DNA from: Flavobacterium sp. Root186
GTDB taxonomy: Bacteria; Bacteroidota; Bacteroidia; Flavobacteriales; Flavobacteriaceae
Direction: 5' to 3'
NCBI RefSeq assembly: GCF_001428525.1
Contig: NZ_LMHW01000010.1
Location: forward strand, 823,853 to 887,852
Length of the DNA stretch: 64,000 nt
Shown here one piece after another: positions 1 to 9,606 of the stretch; positions within the stretch are counted from its first letter, which is position 1; each line of letters begins with the position of its first letter. Below the pieces are notes generated by a model. It ran no database searches, was not told where the DNA came from, and saw only the letters and a program-made list of their open reading frames with translations. The translations under genes were made by a program, and so were the position numbers.

Positions 1-225
1 GAAGTTGAAATGGCAGTTCCGATGAGCCCTGATCAGGTTTTGGCAAAACGTCACGGAATCTTCAAACACCAGTCTCAAAAAGATGGAGTTGTTTTTCAGG
101 GAACAGACGCCAGAGAGTTTTGGCAGAGAGCCGAAGACAGAAACAGAGAAACCGCACAAGTCTACCAACAAATGGGACTTTCAAGCTACGCAGCGATGGA
201 GGCTTTCGTGAGATGGCACTACTAA
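1..225 (+). CDS. nagB: Glucosamine-6-phosphate deaminase, C-terminal end only
   Basis: The window opens inside this gene. The frame is open from base 1 and ends at TAA 223-225, so only the last 74 residues are present. The tail (SPDQVLAKRHGIFKHQSQ, then a stretch ending EAFVRWHY) resembles from memory the end of the long two-domain Bacteroidota form of NagB (about 640 residues), in which a PIG-L/LmbE-like domain follows the deaminase domain. NagB converts glucosamine-6-phosphate to fructose-6-phosphate and ammonia in the cytosol. The deaminase active site lies outside the window, so the assignment rests only on the tail. The next gene, glmM, also handles glucosamine phosphates, which fits. 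Confidence 0.7.
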   Translation, partial: EVEMAVPMSPDQVLAKRHGIFKHQSQKDGVVFQGTDAREFWQRAEDRNRETAQVYQQMGLSSYAAMEAFVRWHY

Positions 226-235
226 GGTAGGTTTC

Positions 236-316
236 AAACCATATAAGTTATATAAGTTCATTTAATTAAAAACGGAGAACTAAAACTTATAATGTCTTAT
301 ATAACTTATATGGTTT
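236..316. repeat. Perfect 21-bp inverted repeat (hairpin, possible terminator)
   Basis: Bases 236-256 and 296-316 are exact reverse complements, 21 bp each, built from AAGTTATATAAG-like words, with a 39-nt spacer. The element follows the nagB stop and precedes glmM. It may end the nagB transcript, but it has no clear T-run of its own. It shares its architecture, not its sequence, with the elements at 55788-55925, 58591-58732 and 60748-60792. Confidence 0.75.
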
Positions 317-359
317 AAAATTAATCTGTGGTAAAAAACAAAAATAATTATAAGTAAAA

Positions 360-1742
360 ATGGCATTAATAAAATCAATTTCAGGAATACGAGGCACAAT
401 TGGCGGGGTTGTCAATGAAAATTTGACTCCGGTAAATGCGGTGAAATTTGCTGCAGCTTACGGAATGTGGCTTAAAAGTGAAAACTCAAATCAATCATTA
501 ACCGTAATTATAGGGAGAGACGCCCGGATTTCGGGAGAAATGATTAGCAATCTGGTTTCGAATACGCTTACAGGTTTAGGAATTAATGTGGTTGATATTG
601 GTTTGTCGACAACGCCAACTGTTGAGGTAGCCGTAACATTGGATAAAGTCGATGGCGGAATCATCATCACGGCAAGTCACAATCCAAAACAATGGAACGC
701 TTTGAAATTACTAAATCATAAAGGAGAATTTTTAAATGCTGAAGCAGGAGAAAAAATCCTGAAAATAGCAGAAGATGAAAATTTTCTTTTTGCAGAAGTG
801 GACGATTTAGGAAAATACGAAAAGAAGGATGGTTACATCGAAAAACACATTGACGAAGTTTTAAAATTAGCTTTAGTTGATGTTGAAGCCATTAAAAAAG
901 CCAATTTTAAAGTAGTTGTCGATGCTGTTAATTCGACAGGAGGAATTGCGATTCCGAGTTTGCTGGAAAAATTGGGAGTTGAATGCGTGAAATTGTATTG
1001 CGAGCCAAATGGCCATTTTCCGCATAATCCGGAACCTTTAAAAGAACATTTGACTGATATTTCAGAATTGGTCGTAGCAGAAAAGGCAGATTTCGGAATC
1101 GTGGTTGATCCGGATGTTGATCGTTTAGCGATTATTTGTGAAGACGGTTCGATGTTTGGCGAAGAATATACACTTGTTGCCTGCGCTGATTATGTTTTAG
1201 GAAAAACTAAAGGTGATACGGTTTCTAATTTATCCTCTTCAAGAGCATTACGAGACATTACTTTAAAACATGGAGGAAAATATCAGGCAAGTGCTGTTGG
1301 AGAAGTAAATGTTGTCGAATTGATGAAAACCACAAATGCTATAATTGGCGGAGAAGGAAACGGTGGAATTATTTATCCGGCATCGCATTACGGACGAGAT
1401 TCGTTAGTTGGAACGGCATTGTTTTTATCGCATTTGGCAAATGAAAAAGTTTCATGCAAAACGCTTCGCAAAAGTTATCCGGATTATTATATGAGCAAAA
1501 GTAAAATTGAGTTAACACCGGAAATTAATGTTGATAAAGTTTTGGAAAAAATCGCTCAAAAATTCGAAAATGAAAAGCCGAATTGTGTCGATGGAATTAA
1601 AATAGATTTTGAGGAAGAATGGGTGCATTTGAGAAAATCAAATACAGAACCCATCATTAGAATTTATACCGAAAGCAAGTCACAGAAAAGTGCAGATGAA
1701 TTAGCAGAAAAATTCATTCTGTTCATTAAAAATTTATTGTAA
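360..1742 (+). CDS. glmM: Phosphoglucosamine mutase (alpha-D-phosphohexomutase family)
   Basis: Predicted to interconvert glucosamine-6-phosphate and glucosamine-1-phosphate on the way to UDP-GlcNAc. The 460 residues carry the family's four active-site loops: the phosphoserine loop TASHNP with Ser106, the metal loop DPDVDR at 250-255, the sugar loop EGNGG at 332-336, and the phosphate loop RKSNTEP at 425-431. Length is normal for the superfamily. In Bacteroidota such proteins are usually annotated GlmM. A phosphomannomutase or phosphoglucomutase cannot be excluded from loops alone, but the preceding amino-sugar deaminase supports GlmM. Confidence 0.85.
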   Translation: MALIKSISGIRGTIGGVVNENLTPVNAVKFAAAYGMWLKSENSNQSLTVIIGRDARISGEMISNLVSNTLTGLGINVVDIGLSTTPTVEVAVTLDKVDGGIIITASHNPKQWNALKLLNHKGEFLNAEAGEKILKIAEDENFLFAEVDDLGKYEKKDGYIEKHIDEVLKLALVDVEAIKKANFKVVVDAVNSTGGIAIPSLLEKLGVECVKLYCEPNGHFPHNPEPLKEHLTDISELVVAEKADFGIVVDPDVDRLAIICEDGSMFGEEYTLVACADYVLGKTKGDTVSNLSSSRALRDITLKHGGKYQASAVGEVNVVELMKTTNAIIGGEGNGGIIYPASHYGRDSLVGTALFLSHLANEKVSCKTLRKSYPDYYMSKSKIELTPEINVDKVLEKIAQKFENEKPNCVDGIKIDFEEEWVHLRKSNTEPIIRIYTESKSQKSADELAEKFILFIKNLL

Positions 1743-1974
1743 AATAATCGTTCAAAAATCGATCTCAGCTTAAATATAAATTTTATTCTAAATTGAATAA
1801 AGTGCTGATTTTAAAATAATAAAAAAATCATTTAACTGTGATTTTTAATTAAATGAATATCAAAATAAATGATTTGGTTTTCGATTAATAATAAATTTTT
1901 TTAGACAATTTTTTAAATTCTTACAAGATAAATATTTGAAAATGATAAGAATTTAATAATACTTTTTCTAAAAA

Positions 1975-2013
1975 ATGTGCTCGAAAACACTTTTTTTATG
2001 TGCACGAACACAT
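1975..2013. promoter_or_regulatory. Pair of operator-like repeats upstream of the PUL promoter
   Basis: ATGTGCTCGAAAACAC (1975-1990) and ATGTGCACGAACACAT (1998-2013) are near-identical. The second is almost a palindrome (ATGTG...CACAT), and start-to-start spacing is 23 bp, about two helical turns. They sit directly in front of the promoter candidate at 2030-2059. I infer binding sites for a sugar-responsive regulator, for example of the LacI type. No such regulator gene is in the window. Confidence 0.5.
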
Positions 2014-2029
2014 TTTTTCGGTTTTGCCA

Positions 2030-2059
2030 TTGTTTATTAAAAAATATTATTTAGTTTAG
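2030..2059 (+). promoter_or_regulatory. Candidate promoter of the susC operon
   Basis: TTG at 2030-2032, a 19-bp spacer, then TAGTTTAG at 2052-2059, one base from the Bacteroidota -7 consensus TAnnTTTG. The start would lie near 2065, giving an untranslated leader of about 300 bases. Confidence 0.45.
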
Positions 2060-2364
2060 CCATAAGTAAGTCAAAAAACAGCTTTTTTTTATCCGTTTTT
2101 TTAAGCTTAAAAATCAATTTTAAAACTCAAAAAAAGGACTTCCTAAAATAAATAAGCAGCTGATTATTAAAAGAAAAAAATAAAACAAGAATATCAATTA
2201 AGAAAAATAACCAAACGAAAACAAAAACAAAAAACAGACAAAATTTATGAAATCAAAAAAAACATAACCGACCCATTTCGCTTTGTGTTTGAAAAAAGCC
2301 TTAACCATTTTTTACTCACGCAAAGTATGCTTTTCACATTAACCATTAAACTAACCAGAATAAT

Positions 2365-5300
2365 ATGAAAAAAAGTAACAAGTTACTATACAGTAACTAT
2401 CAGGAAATAAAATTTAATTTAAAGACAGTACTCACGGTCTTATTTCTGATAGTTTCTGTTTTTAAAGTAAGCGCGGTTTCCTCTACAGAAAATGAGAAGA
2501 AATCAGAAATTATAAATAAAGAGTCAGAAGCAGATATAACAATAAAAGGTACTGTCTTAGATGAATTAGGACAGCCAATGATTGGCGTTACCATTTTGCC
2601 GAAAGGATCATCAAGAGGAACAACCACTGATTTTGACGGAACGTATACAATCATAGTTCCTTCTACTACAGAAGCCCTTTTGTTTTCTTATGTAGGATAT
2701 GATCCAAAAGAAGTTGCAATAAATGGTCAAACCACAATTAAAGTCTCATTAGTACCATCGTCAAAAAGTTTGAATGAGGTAGTTATTGTAGGTTACGGAA
2801 CTCAAAAGAAGAAAAATGTATTAGGGGCAATTTCTTCTGTAAAATCAGATGCATTGGTTTTATCTGCCGCACCTTCTGTTTTAACGGCTCTTCAGGGAAA
2901 AGTAGCGGGTTTGCAAATTGTACAAAATAGTGCACAGCCAGGAGGAGGATTTAATATCCAGATTCGTGGTGCGGGTTCTATAAATGCAAGTAATCAGCCT
3001 TTGGTTGTTGTTGATGGATTTCCTATTACAGATTTACAGCAGCCAGGAACAGGAAACCGTTATGACGGAGGTACACAAAGTATCTTAAATTCCTTTAACC
3101 CAAATGATATCGAATCTATTGAGGTTTTAAAAGATGCGAGTTCTACGGCAATTTATGGTGCCAGAGCGGCAAATGGCGTAATTTTAATTACCACTAAAAA
3201 AGGAAAAGAAGGCGATGTAAGAGTTGATTATTCAGGTTCTTATTCATATCAAAAATACAATGACAGCTATGAAGTTCTGGATTTGAAAGAATGGATGCAA
3301 TTGCGTAACGATGCTGCAAAAGAAAACTGGGAATTTATTAATAAAGTATACCCGTATTCTCCTAAAACTTTAGAAGAAGCAAACGCTGCACCGGTAAACG
3401 GAATTCCGTACAAAAGAGTTTATTCTGATGAGCAGATTCGTAACGCTGGAAAAGGTACAGATTGGCTTGGACTAGTTACGAGAGATGGAATGATTGAACA
3501 AAATAACCTTTCATTACGCGGAGGAACAAAATCTACTAAATACTTTTTATCAGGAAACTTATTCAATCAGGAAGGAGTTATTCAAAATTCGGGATTAAAA
3601 AGAACTACGTTTCATTTTAGCATCGACCAAAAATTGACAGATTATATCAATTTTGGAATGAACATGACTAAAAGCCGAATCAAAAATCAAAACTCACAAT
3701 TAGGAGGAGATCAATTTGAAAATTCAGGAATTATACGTTCTGCAATACAGCAAGGACCAAATATTTTAGCAATTGATGAATTCGGAAATTATCCTATAAA
3801 TCCGGATAATGCCTTAGAACCAAATCCATATTCATTGCTCACCATTTCAGATGAAGGAGTTATAGACAGATCGTTAACCAACTTTTATGCTGAAATAAAA
3901 CCAATAACCGGGCTTACAGCAAGATTTCAGGCAGGATTTGATCAGGGAAATTCAAAAAGAAGTACGTATTTACCAAGAACGACTTTATATGGAGCGTTAG
4001 AAAATGGTAAAGCCACGATCAATTCTCTTGAAAAAAATGATGATTTATTTGACTTCACATTAAACTATACAACAAAAATAATGGAAGACAACACGTTTGG
4101 TTTAATGGTGGGTTATTCAAGACAAACGTACAGAACAGAAGCTGCAACATTAGGAAACAGCAACTTTATTACAGATGCATTTTTATGGAACAATATAAAT
4201 GCCGGCGCAGGAACAAAAGTGACAGCATCTTCAAAATCTGAAAATAATTTCATTTCCTATTTTACCAGATTTAATTATTCATACAAAGATAAATACATGC
4301 TGACTTCGACAATTCGTCGTGACGGTGCAAGTGTATTTGCAAAAAATAATAAATACGGATTGTTTCCTTCAATTGCAGTTGGCTGGGATGTTTCTCAGGA
4401 ATCATTTATGAAATCGATAGACAATTATGTGTCACAGTTTAAAATTAGATTTGGATACGGACAAACAGGTAATGCATCAATTGGAGGAAGTGCCTTTGGA
4501 GCTTTCTACGCACAACCCGCTTATTTAAATCCAGATGAATCAATATTAATTGGTGTATTTCCTTCAAGACTTGAAAATCCTGATTTAAAATGGGAAACAA
4601 CTACAGAGAAAAACTTAGGTGTTGATTTTGAATTGTTTAATAGAAGAGTTTCAGGATCAGTTGAGGTTTATGACAGAGTAGTTTCAGATTTATTGACGCT
4701 AAAACCAATTAACAGTTATCAGGAAATTAATACCGTTTGGGCAAACATTGGAAGTACACAAAGTAAAGGGGTTGAGGTTACATTAACTACAAAAAACATT
4801 GATACTCCTGATTTAAAATGGAACACGACTTTTAGTTACTCACAATTTAGAACAAACTGGAAAGAACGCGCACCAGACTGGAAACCTTCAGTTTATATGA
4901 GTTACAATGATCCGGTTCGTGCACAATACAGCCAAATCGCTGATGGTGTTATGCAGATTGGAGAAGTAGTTCCGGCACAGCCAGATTTATATCCCGGACA
5001 AATTAAAATTAAAGATCTTAATGGTTTTGTGAGAGATGCTTCAGGAAATCCGGTTACAGATGAAAATGGTGTCTTTTTAAGAACCGGAGCACCAGACGGA
5101 AAAATTGACGAAGCGGATAACGTTTTATTGGGTTCAGCAGATCCTGATTTTGTGGCAGGTTTGTACAATATAATTACATGGAAAAATTTTCAGCTGAGTT
5201 TTCAATTTAATGGAATGTTCGGAAGAGAAATTGTAGATCAAACAGATTTTGCTTACGGCGTAACAGCAGTTGGAGTAGCTCAAAACGGTAGAAATGCAGT

Positions 5301-5619
5301 TAGAAATATCTATAACAGATGGACGCCGGATAATCCAACAAATACACGTCCAGGTTCACATTTTGGATATACACAATACGGTTCGGGAGATTTCTTCATG
5401 CAGGACGCTTCGTTTGTACGTTTGCAAAATGTATCGCTTAGTTATAATTTTCCGCAAAGATGGTTTGGTAAATATATACAGGGAGCTGCGATTAGATTAG
5501 ACGGACAAAACCTTTTTACCATTACAAAATATGATGGTATTGATCCTGAAACAGATGGTTATGCAGCAGCGTATCCAAATGTAAAAACATACACAATAGG
5601 AATTGATCTTAAGTTTTAA
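2365..5619 (+). CDS. SusC/RagA-type TonB-linked outer-membrane transporter
   Basis: Imports oligosaccharides across the outer membrane together with the SusD partner downstream. The 1084 residues begin with a hydrophobic segment at about 20-38 that fits a signal peptide with an unusually long N-region. Next comes a carboxypeptidase-regulatory-like domain (from about ITIKGTVLDELGQPMIGV), the typical linker NEVVIVGYGTQKKK, a plug containing LVVVDGFPI and the stretch IEVLKDASSTAIYGARAANG, and a long beta-barrel ending in an aromatic-rich strand with a terminal Phe (IGIDLKF). Length is normal for SusC. The susD gene follows 12 bp downstream, so the two are certainly co-transcribed. The substrate cannot be read from the sequence; the neighbours suggest an amino-sugar glycan. 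Confidence 0.93.
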   Translation: MKKSNKLLYSNYQEIKFNLKTVLTVLFLIVSVFKVSAVSSTENEKKSEIINKESEADITIKGTVLDELGQPMIGVTILPKGSSRGTTTDFDGTYTIIVPSTTEALLFSYVGYDPKEVAINGQTTIKVSLVPSSKSLNEVVIVGYGTQKKKNVLGAISSVKSDALVLSAAPSVLTALQGKVAGLQIVQNSAQPGGGFNIQIRGAGSINASNQPLVVVDGFPITDLQQPGTGNRYDGGTQSILNSFNPNDIESIEVLKDASSTAIYGARAANGVILITTKKGKEGDVRVDYSGSYSYQKYNDSYEVLDLKEWMQLRNDAAKENWEFINKVYPYSPKTLEEANAAPVNGIPYKRVYSDEQIRNAGKGTDWLGLVTRDGMIEQNNLSLRGGTKSTKYFLSGNLFNQEGVIQNSGLKRTTFHFSIDQKLTDYINFGMNMTKSRIKNQNSQLGGDQFENSGIIRSAIQQGPNILAIDEFGNYPINPDNALEPNPYSLLTISDEGVIDRSLTNFYAEIKPITGLTARFQAGFDQGNSKRSTYLPRTTLYGALENGKATINSLEKNDDLFDFTLNYTTKIMEDNTFGLMVGYSRQTYRTEAATLGNSNFITDAFLWNNINAGAGTKVTASSKSENNFISYFTRFNYSYKDKYMLTSTIRRDGASVFAKNNKYGLFPSIAVGWDVSQESFMKSIDNYVSQFKIRFGYGQTGNASIGGSAFGAFYAQPAYLNPDESILIGVFPSRLENPDLKWETTTEKNLGVDFELFNRRVSGSVEVYDRVVSDLLTLKPINSYQEINTVWANIGSTQSKGVEVTLTTKNIDTPDLKWNTTFSYSQFRTNWKERAPDWKPSVYMSYNDPVRAQYSQIADGVMQIGEVVPAQPDLYPGQIKIKDLNGFVRDASGNPVTDENGVFLRTGAPDGKIDEADNVLLGSADPDFVAGLYNIITWKNFQLSFQFNGMFGREIVDQTDFAYGVTAVGVAQNGRNAVRNIYNRWTPDNPTNTRPGSHFGYTQYGSGDFFMQDASFVRLQNVSLSYNFPQRWFGKYIQGAAIRLDGQNLFTITKYDGIDPETDGYAAAYPNVKTYTIGIDLKF

Positions 5620-5631
5620 TCAAAAAGAGAT

Positions 5632-7104
5632 ATGAAAAATTTAAAAAATTATATAGTTGTATTATTGATGCTTGTATTTTCTGGATGCAGCGAAGATTTA
5701 GAATCTATCAATTATGACGAGATTAATCCGAGCATTTTTCCAAGCTCGGAGGCTGATATTCAGGCTATAGTAGCTTCTGCTTATTATCCATTGAGAGGTT
5801 CTTACGGAAACGGAATCCATTCTACTTCTGAAAACGGATTAATGTTTATGCTTGATGCCACAACAGAAATTCTTCAGGGACCTTACGGCGTACAGCAAGA
5901 AGCTTCTTTGCATAGTTATAAAGCGACATCGACTGCCTTTACACGCTTCTATGATGTATTTTACAACAAAATAAGCGGTATGACTTTGAGTATTGACAGA
6001 ATTCAATCATCAAATGTAAATGAGTTAATTAAAAAACAAGCCGTTGCCGAAATTAAATGTGCAAGAGGATTATTAGCGTACGAACTTTTTGATTTATACG
6101 GACCGCTTGTTGTAGCACCTTTGGATGTACTTAAAAATCCGTTGAAAGAAGAGCCTTTGGCAAGACTTTCAAATGCAGAAATGGTAAGTTTTATTGAAAA
6201 TGATCTTAAAGCCGCAGCTGTAGATTTAAAAGCTCCGGGCGAAACACCTTACGGAAGATTCAGCAATGGTATGGCCAGAATGGTTTTGATCAGATTATAT
6301 CTGCATGAAAAAAGATGGGCAGAAGTAGAAGAGCAGGCAGCCGCAATTATGGCAATGAACTATTATGGCTTAGAAGAGAATTATGTTGGTTTATGGGATA
6401 TTAAAGCTCCTGTTGACAGCAAAGAAGTAATTTGGGCAGTTCCGGCAGATTATGCAGGAACAAGTGAAAACCAATGGCAGCTAATGGCATTGCCAAATAA
6501 TTTCCCGGGCCGCGGCGGCTACGGAACCATTCAAAGTTCATGGACATTTTATGATTCTTTTGAAGCAACAGATATTCGTAAAGGTGCACTTATTGCAGAA
6601 TTTACAGGAACTGATGGCGTAACATACAATAGAGCAAATCCGGCAAACTACATGCAGTTAGGACCAATTCCTTTAAAAATTGACCCGGATGTTGCCAGAA
6701 CAACCGCGTTGACAACTGTAGATATTATTGTATATCGTTATGCAGATGTTTTATTATCAAGAGCAGAAGCAATTGTAAACAAAACAGGAACGCCAACGCA
6801 GGAAGCAATCGATTTGGTAAACATCGTGAGAAAAAGAGCCAAAATCAGTGAAATTGTATTAGCAGATTATAATACACTGGCTAAATTCAACGGTATGATT
6901 CTTTTAGAAAGATCACACGAATACTGGTGTGAAAACGGACAATATCGTTCAGATTTAATCAGACACGGAAAATATACAGAACATGCTATTGCCTTAAACG
7001 GTGCAGCAAGTCAAAGTGCTCCATACAAAGCGTTGTTCCCATTTTCATTAGACAGAATTAGTGAAGGAAAAGGTAAATTTATTCAGAATCCTGGATATAA
7101 TTAA
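5632..7104 (+). CDS. RagB/SusD-type glycan-binding lipoprotein
   Basis: Cell-surface lipoprotein that binds glycan and lids the SusC pore. The first 20 residues form a lipoprotein signal with lipobox FSGC (Cys19). The body has the helical, TPR-like SusD layout, including the helix ARGLLAYELFDLYGPLVVAP, and the C-terminal SusD region with YRYADVLLSRAEAI and the stretch ELLLERSHEYW-like (ILLERSHEYWCENGQ). It has 490 residues, usual for SusD. It is tightly spaced after susC and precedes the accessory lipoprotein genes. Confidence 0.92.
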   Translation: MKNLKNYIVVLLMLVFSGCSEDLESINYDEINPSIFPSSEADIQAIVASAYYPLRGSYGNGIHSTSENGLMFMLDATTEILQGPYGVQQEASLHSYKATSTAFTRFYDVFYNKISGMTLSIDRIQSSNVNELIKKQAVAEIKCARGLLAYELFDLYGPLVVAPLDVLKNPLKEEPLARLSNAEMVSFIENDLKAAAVDLKAPGETPYGRFSNGMARMVLIRLYLHEKRWAEVEEQAAAIMAMNYYGLEENYVGLWDIKAPVDSKEVIWAVPADYAGTSENQWQLMALPNNFPGRGGYGTIQSSWTFYDSFEATDIRKGALIAEFTGTDGVTYNRANPANYMQLGPIPLKIDPDVARTTALTTVDIIVYRYADVLLSRAEAIVNKTGTPTQEAIDLVNIVRKRAKISEIVLADYNTLAKFNGMILLERSHEYWCENGQYRSDLIRHGKYTEHAIALNGAASQSAPYKALFPFSLDRISEGKGKFIQNPGYN

Positions 7105-7169
7105 TTAGAAGACGGATATCACAATTGGTGAAGGAATAAAATAAATCAGATAATTTAATTATACAAAAA

Positions 7170-8540
7170 ATGAAAAATTTACTAATGTTAATCTGCCTTT
7201 TTCTTAATGTCGCATCAAGCTGTCAAAGCGATGGCGGCGACAAAAATGAAGGAGGCGAACAAGTAAACGGAGTTGAAAAAGTAACTTACACGGTTTCTAA
7301 CGAAGTTTTTACCAATCCGGAACGTGGATTTATGCATACATGGCAGGTAAATTCTGAAGGAGCAGCAATGACAGCAGCCTCTTTAAATAATTTGAAAAAA
7401 GAAAATGTAAGCCTTATTCTGCGTTTGTATTATTTGGAGAAATTTAAAATTTCGGCTTTAAGCCAGACACAATTAGATCTTATCAAAACCGATTTTACTC
7501 GTTTAAGAGAAGCTGGTTTAAAATGTGTTTTGCGTTTTGCGTATACAGATGCTCAGGATGGTTCAGATGCATCTGTAGCTGTAATTTCTGGACATTTAGA
7601 TCAGTTGAAACCAATTTTGGAAGAGAACAAAGACGTAATTGCTTTTGTTCAGGCAGGTTTTGTTGGAGCTTGGGGAGAATGGTACTATACCACAAACCAG
7701 CTTACAACGCCGGCAAACAAAAAACTGATCCTGGACAAACTTTTAGAATCTTTTCCAAAAGAAGTAAAGATTCAGGTGAGAACTCCAAAAATTAAACAAG
7801 ATTTCGTTGCCACTACAACAGCAATGGATGCATCAGTTGGTTACGGAACTTCAAATACAGCCCGTTTAGGTTTTCATAACGACTGTTTCATGGCGAGTGT
7901 AGATGATTACGGAACATACATAAATGTTACTGCCGAAAAAACATACATAAGCAATGAAGCACTTTATGTACCAACTGGAGGAGAAACTTGTCCGCCAACA
8001 GATGTGCCAATCGCGAGCTGCAGTATTGCCGAGAAAGAAATGACAATGTTAAAATGGACCTATCTAAATCTTGATTATTATGGTCCCGTTTTACAAGAAT
8101 GGAGAAACAACAACTGCTTTACAGATTTTGAAAGAAAACTGGGTTACAGACTTTCGTTAGCATCGTCAAGTCTTAAAAAAGAAGCCGCTTTAAATGGAAC
8201 TTTAGAGTTTGAAGCATTGTTGAATAATGGTGGTTTTGCTCCGGTTTACAATCCAAAAAATGCTTATTTAATATTAAGAGCAACTTCTGGCGGAACAGTT
8301 TACAAGAAAAAATTAAACTTCGATGTTAGAAAAGTAGTGCCAAGAGTTACGTACGATTTAAAAGAATCGGTGAGCTTATCCGGAATACCGGCAGGAACTT
8401 ATGAATTGTTATTAAAAATCGAAGACAGTTCGACAAAACTAGTTGACAGACCAGATTATTGTATTCGTTTTGCTAATACAGGAGTGTGGGAAGCTGCAAC
8501 CGGATTTAATAAATTATCACAAACGGTTATCATTAAATAG
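7170..8540 (+). CDS. DUF4874/DUF4832 lipoprotein, probable glycan-active TIM barrel
   Basis: A 456-residue lipoprotein with signal peptide and lipobox around Cys18 (VASSC). After a Gly/Asp-rich linker it has NPERGFMH, ILRLYYLEKF and the conserved block VQAGFVGAWGEWYYT. From memory these define the DUF4874 N-terminal domain, with DUF4832 forming the C-terminal half. These families occur in polysaccharide-utilisation loci and look like TIM-barrel glycosidases, but I know of no proven activity. It lies 65 bp after susD in the same direction, so it is probably a surface enzyme or binding protein of this locus. Confidence 0.75.
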   Translation: MKNLLMLICLFLNVASSCQSDGGDKNEGGEQVNGVEKVTYTVSNEVFTNPERGFMHTWQVNSEGAAMTAASLNNLKKENVSLILRLYYLEKFKISALSQTQLDLIKTDFTRLREAGLKCVLRFAYTDAQDGSDASVAVISGHLDQLKPILEENKDVIAFVQAGFVGAWGEWYYTTNQLTTPANKKLILDKLLESFPKEVKIQVRTPKIKQDFVATTTAMDASVGYGTSNTARLGFHNDCFMASVDDYGTYINVTAEKTYISNEALYVPTGGETCPPTDVPIASCSIAEKEMTMLKWTYLNLDYYGPVLQEWRNNNCFTDFERKLGYRLSLASSSLKKEAALNGTLEFEALLNNGGFAPVYNPKNAYLILRATSGGTVYKKKLNFDVRKVVPRVTYDLKESVSLSGIPAGTYELLLKIEDSSTKLVDRPDYCIRFANTGVWEAATGFNKLSQTVIIK

Positions 8541-8566
8541 TTATTAAAACATTTAAATTAAAAACC

Positions 8567-9442
8567 ATGAAAAAAATAAAACTAACCAAATACATAACAT
8601 TGCTTGTCGCTTTGTTATTGCTGACAGCTTGTTCGGGCGATGGTGCTTCATCAGACGATTCAGCAACAAAACCAACCGCAGATTTCTCATTTACAAATGA
8701 CGGAAGCACGTTTACATTTACTAATCTTTCCACAAACGGTACAAAATACAGATGGGATTTTGGAGATTTATATTATACATCAGGAGAAAAAGATCCGGTT
8801 TATACCTATAAAATTGGAGGAGAAATCAGGGTTTCATTAACCGTAACCAACGAAAACGGAGAAGAAGCTTTTATCACCAAAACCATAACTGCTCCAAGAA
8901 TTATTATCATTGACATTAAAATCGACGGAAAATTTACAGATTGGGATGACGTTGCTGTAACAGATCAAAATACATCTGGAAACGGTTCAATCCAGAAAAT
9001 TAAAATCTGGGCTGGAGGTCCAAATGTTAATGTGTATTTAGAAGGAAACAAAAAAATGCTGATGGAATTGGTTGACATGTACATCAATACAGATGGAAAT
9101 ACGCAAACCGGATTCTTACACAGCAATTGGTCGCAAGGTTCTGGAGCCGAATTTTTATTTGAAGGTCCTGTAGTAACCAACGGCTGGGGACAATTCTACA
9201 ACCACACCGATCCAAACGGAGGCTGGGGATGGGCCGGAATTGCAGGCTCAGGAGCAAATTTAAAAGCATCATCAATTGTGAGTTTAAATGACACAACAAA
9301 TGCGATCGAATTCAGCATTCCGAAAACACAGTTAGGAACATTAGGAAGTTCAATAGGTATTGCTATTACCGAAATGAATGGAGGATGGGGATTAGTTGCA
9401 AACTTCCCAGAAGCACCTAAGTTTTCTACACTAGAATTGTAG
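8567..9442 (+). CDS. PKD-domain surface lipoprotein, candidate glycan-binding protein
   Basis: A 291-residue lipoprotein with lipobox LTAC (Cys22), then a Ser/Asp linker and a PKD-like domain at about 35-110 (YRWDFGD, VSLTVTNENGEEA). A C-terminal beta-rich domain starts at about IDGKFTDWDDV and has WAGGPNVNVYLEG and repeated Gly-Trp motifs (GGWGWAG, NGGWG). The DWDDV start resembles CBM9/DOMON-like sugar-binding folds. In PULs the gene after susD usually encodes a surface glycan-binding protein (SusE/F position), and this one probably has that job. It is 26 bp from the previous gene. Confidence 0.7.
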   Translation: MKKIKLTKYITLLVALLLLTACSGDGASSDDSATKPTADFSFTNDGSTFTFTNLSTNGTKYRWDFGDLYYTSGEKDPVYTYKIGGEIRVSLTVTNENGEEAFITKTITAPRIIIIDIKIDGKFTDWDDVAVTDQNTSGNGSIQKIKIWAGGPNVNVYLEGNKKMLMELVDMYINTDGNTQTGFLHSNWSQGSGAEFLFEGPVVTNGWGQFYNHTDPNGGWGWAGIAGSGANLKASSIVSLNDTTNAIEFSIPKTQLGTLGSSIGIAITEMNGGWGLVANFPEAPKFSTLEL

Positions 9443-9449
9443 TTTGTCA

Positions 9450-9530
9450 TCGATAGCCGGTCAAAATGTGCCATTTGGCGAAGAGTTTTTTGGAGATTAA
9501 TTTTTTAAGCCAAATGGCATAAGCTATCGA
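9450..9530. repeat. Nested two-part inverted repeat
   Basis: TCGATAGC (9450-9457) pairs with GCTATCGA (9523-9530). Inside it TGCCATTTGGC (9469-9479) pairs with GCCAAATGGCA (9509-9519). Both arm pairs are perfect. The hairpin lies just after the PKD lipoprotein stop and before the terminator-like hairpin at 9543. Confidence 0.7.
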
Positions 9531-9542
9531 GTTTAGATAATT

Positions 9543-9584
9543 AAAATAATCCCAGTTGATTAAATATAAAACTGGGATTATTTT
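9543..9584 (+). terminator. Terminator-like hairpin inside the PUL
   Basis: AAAATAATCCCAGT (9543-9556) pairs perfectly with ACTGGGATTATTTT (9571-9584) and ends in a run of T. It would end the susC-to-PKD transcript. Only 22 bases separate it from the next start codon, which leaves no room for a separate promoter, so read-through or RNA processing is likely. Confidence 0.7.
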
Positions 9585-9606
9585 TAAAAAAGAAATAGGA
9601 AATAAT

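Larger units (their letters stand above)
1743..2364. other. Long AT-rich gene-free stretch before susC
   Basis: No open frame of note lies here. The first 230 bases are featureless AT-rich sequence. From 1975 there is a pair of operator-like repeats, then a promoter candidate at 2030-2059, then about 300 bases of A-rich leader up to the susC start. These elements are listed separately. Confidence 0.6.

Noticed and set aside
9556..9606. TTG start for the acyltransferase
   Set aside because: It lies in the stem of a terminator-like hairpin; ATG 9607 begins just before the family motif.
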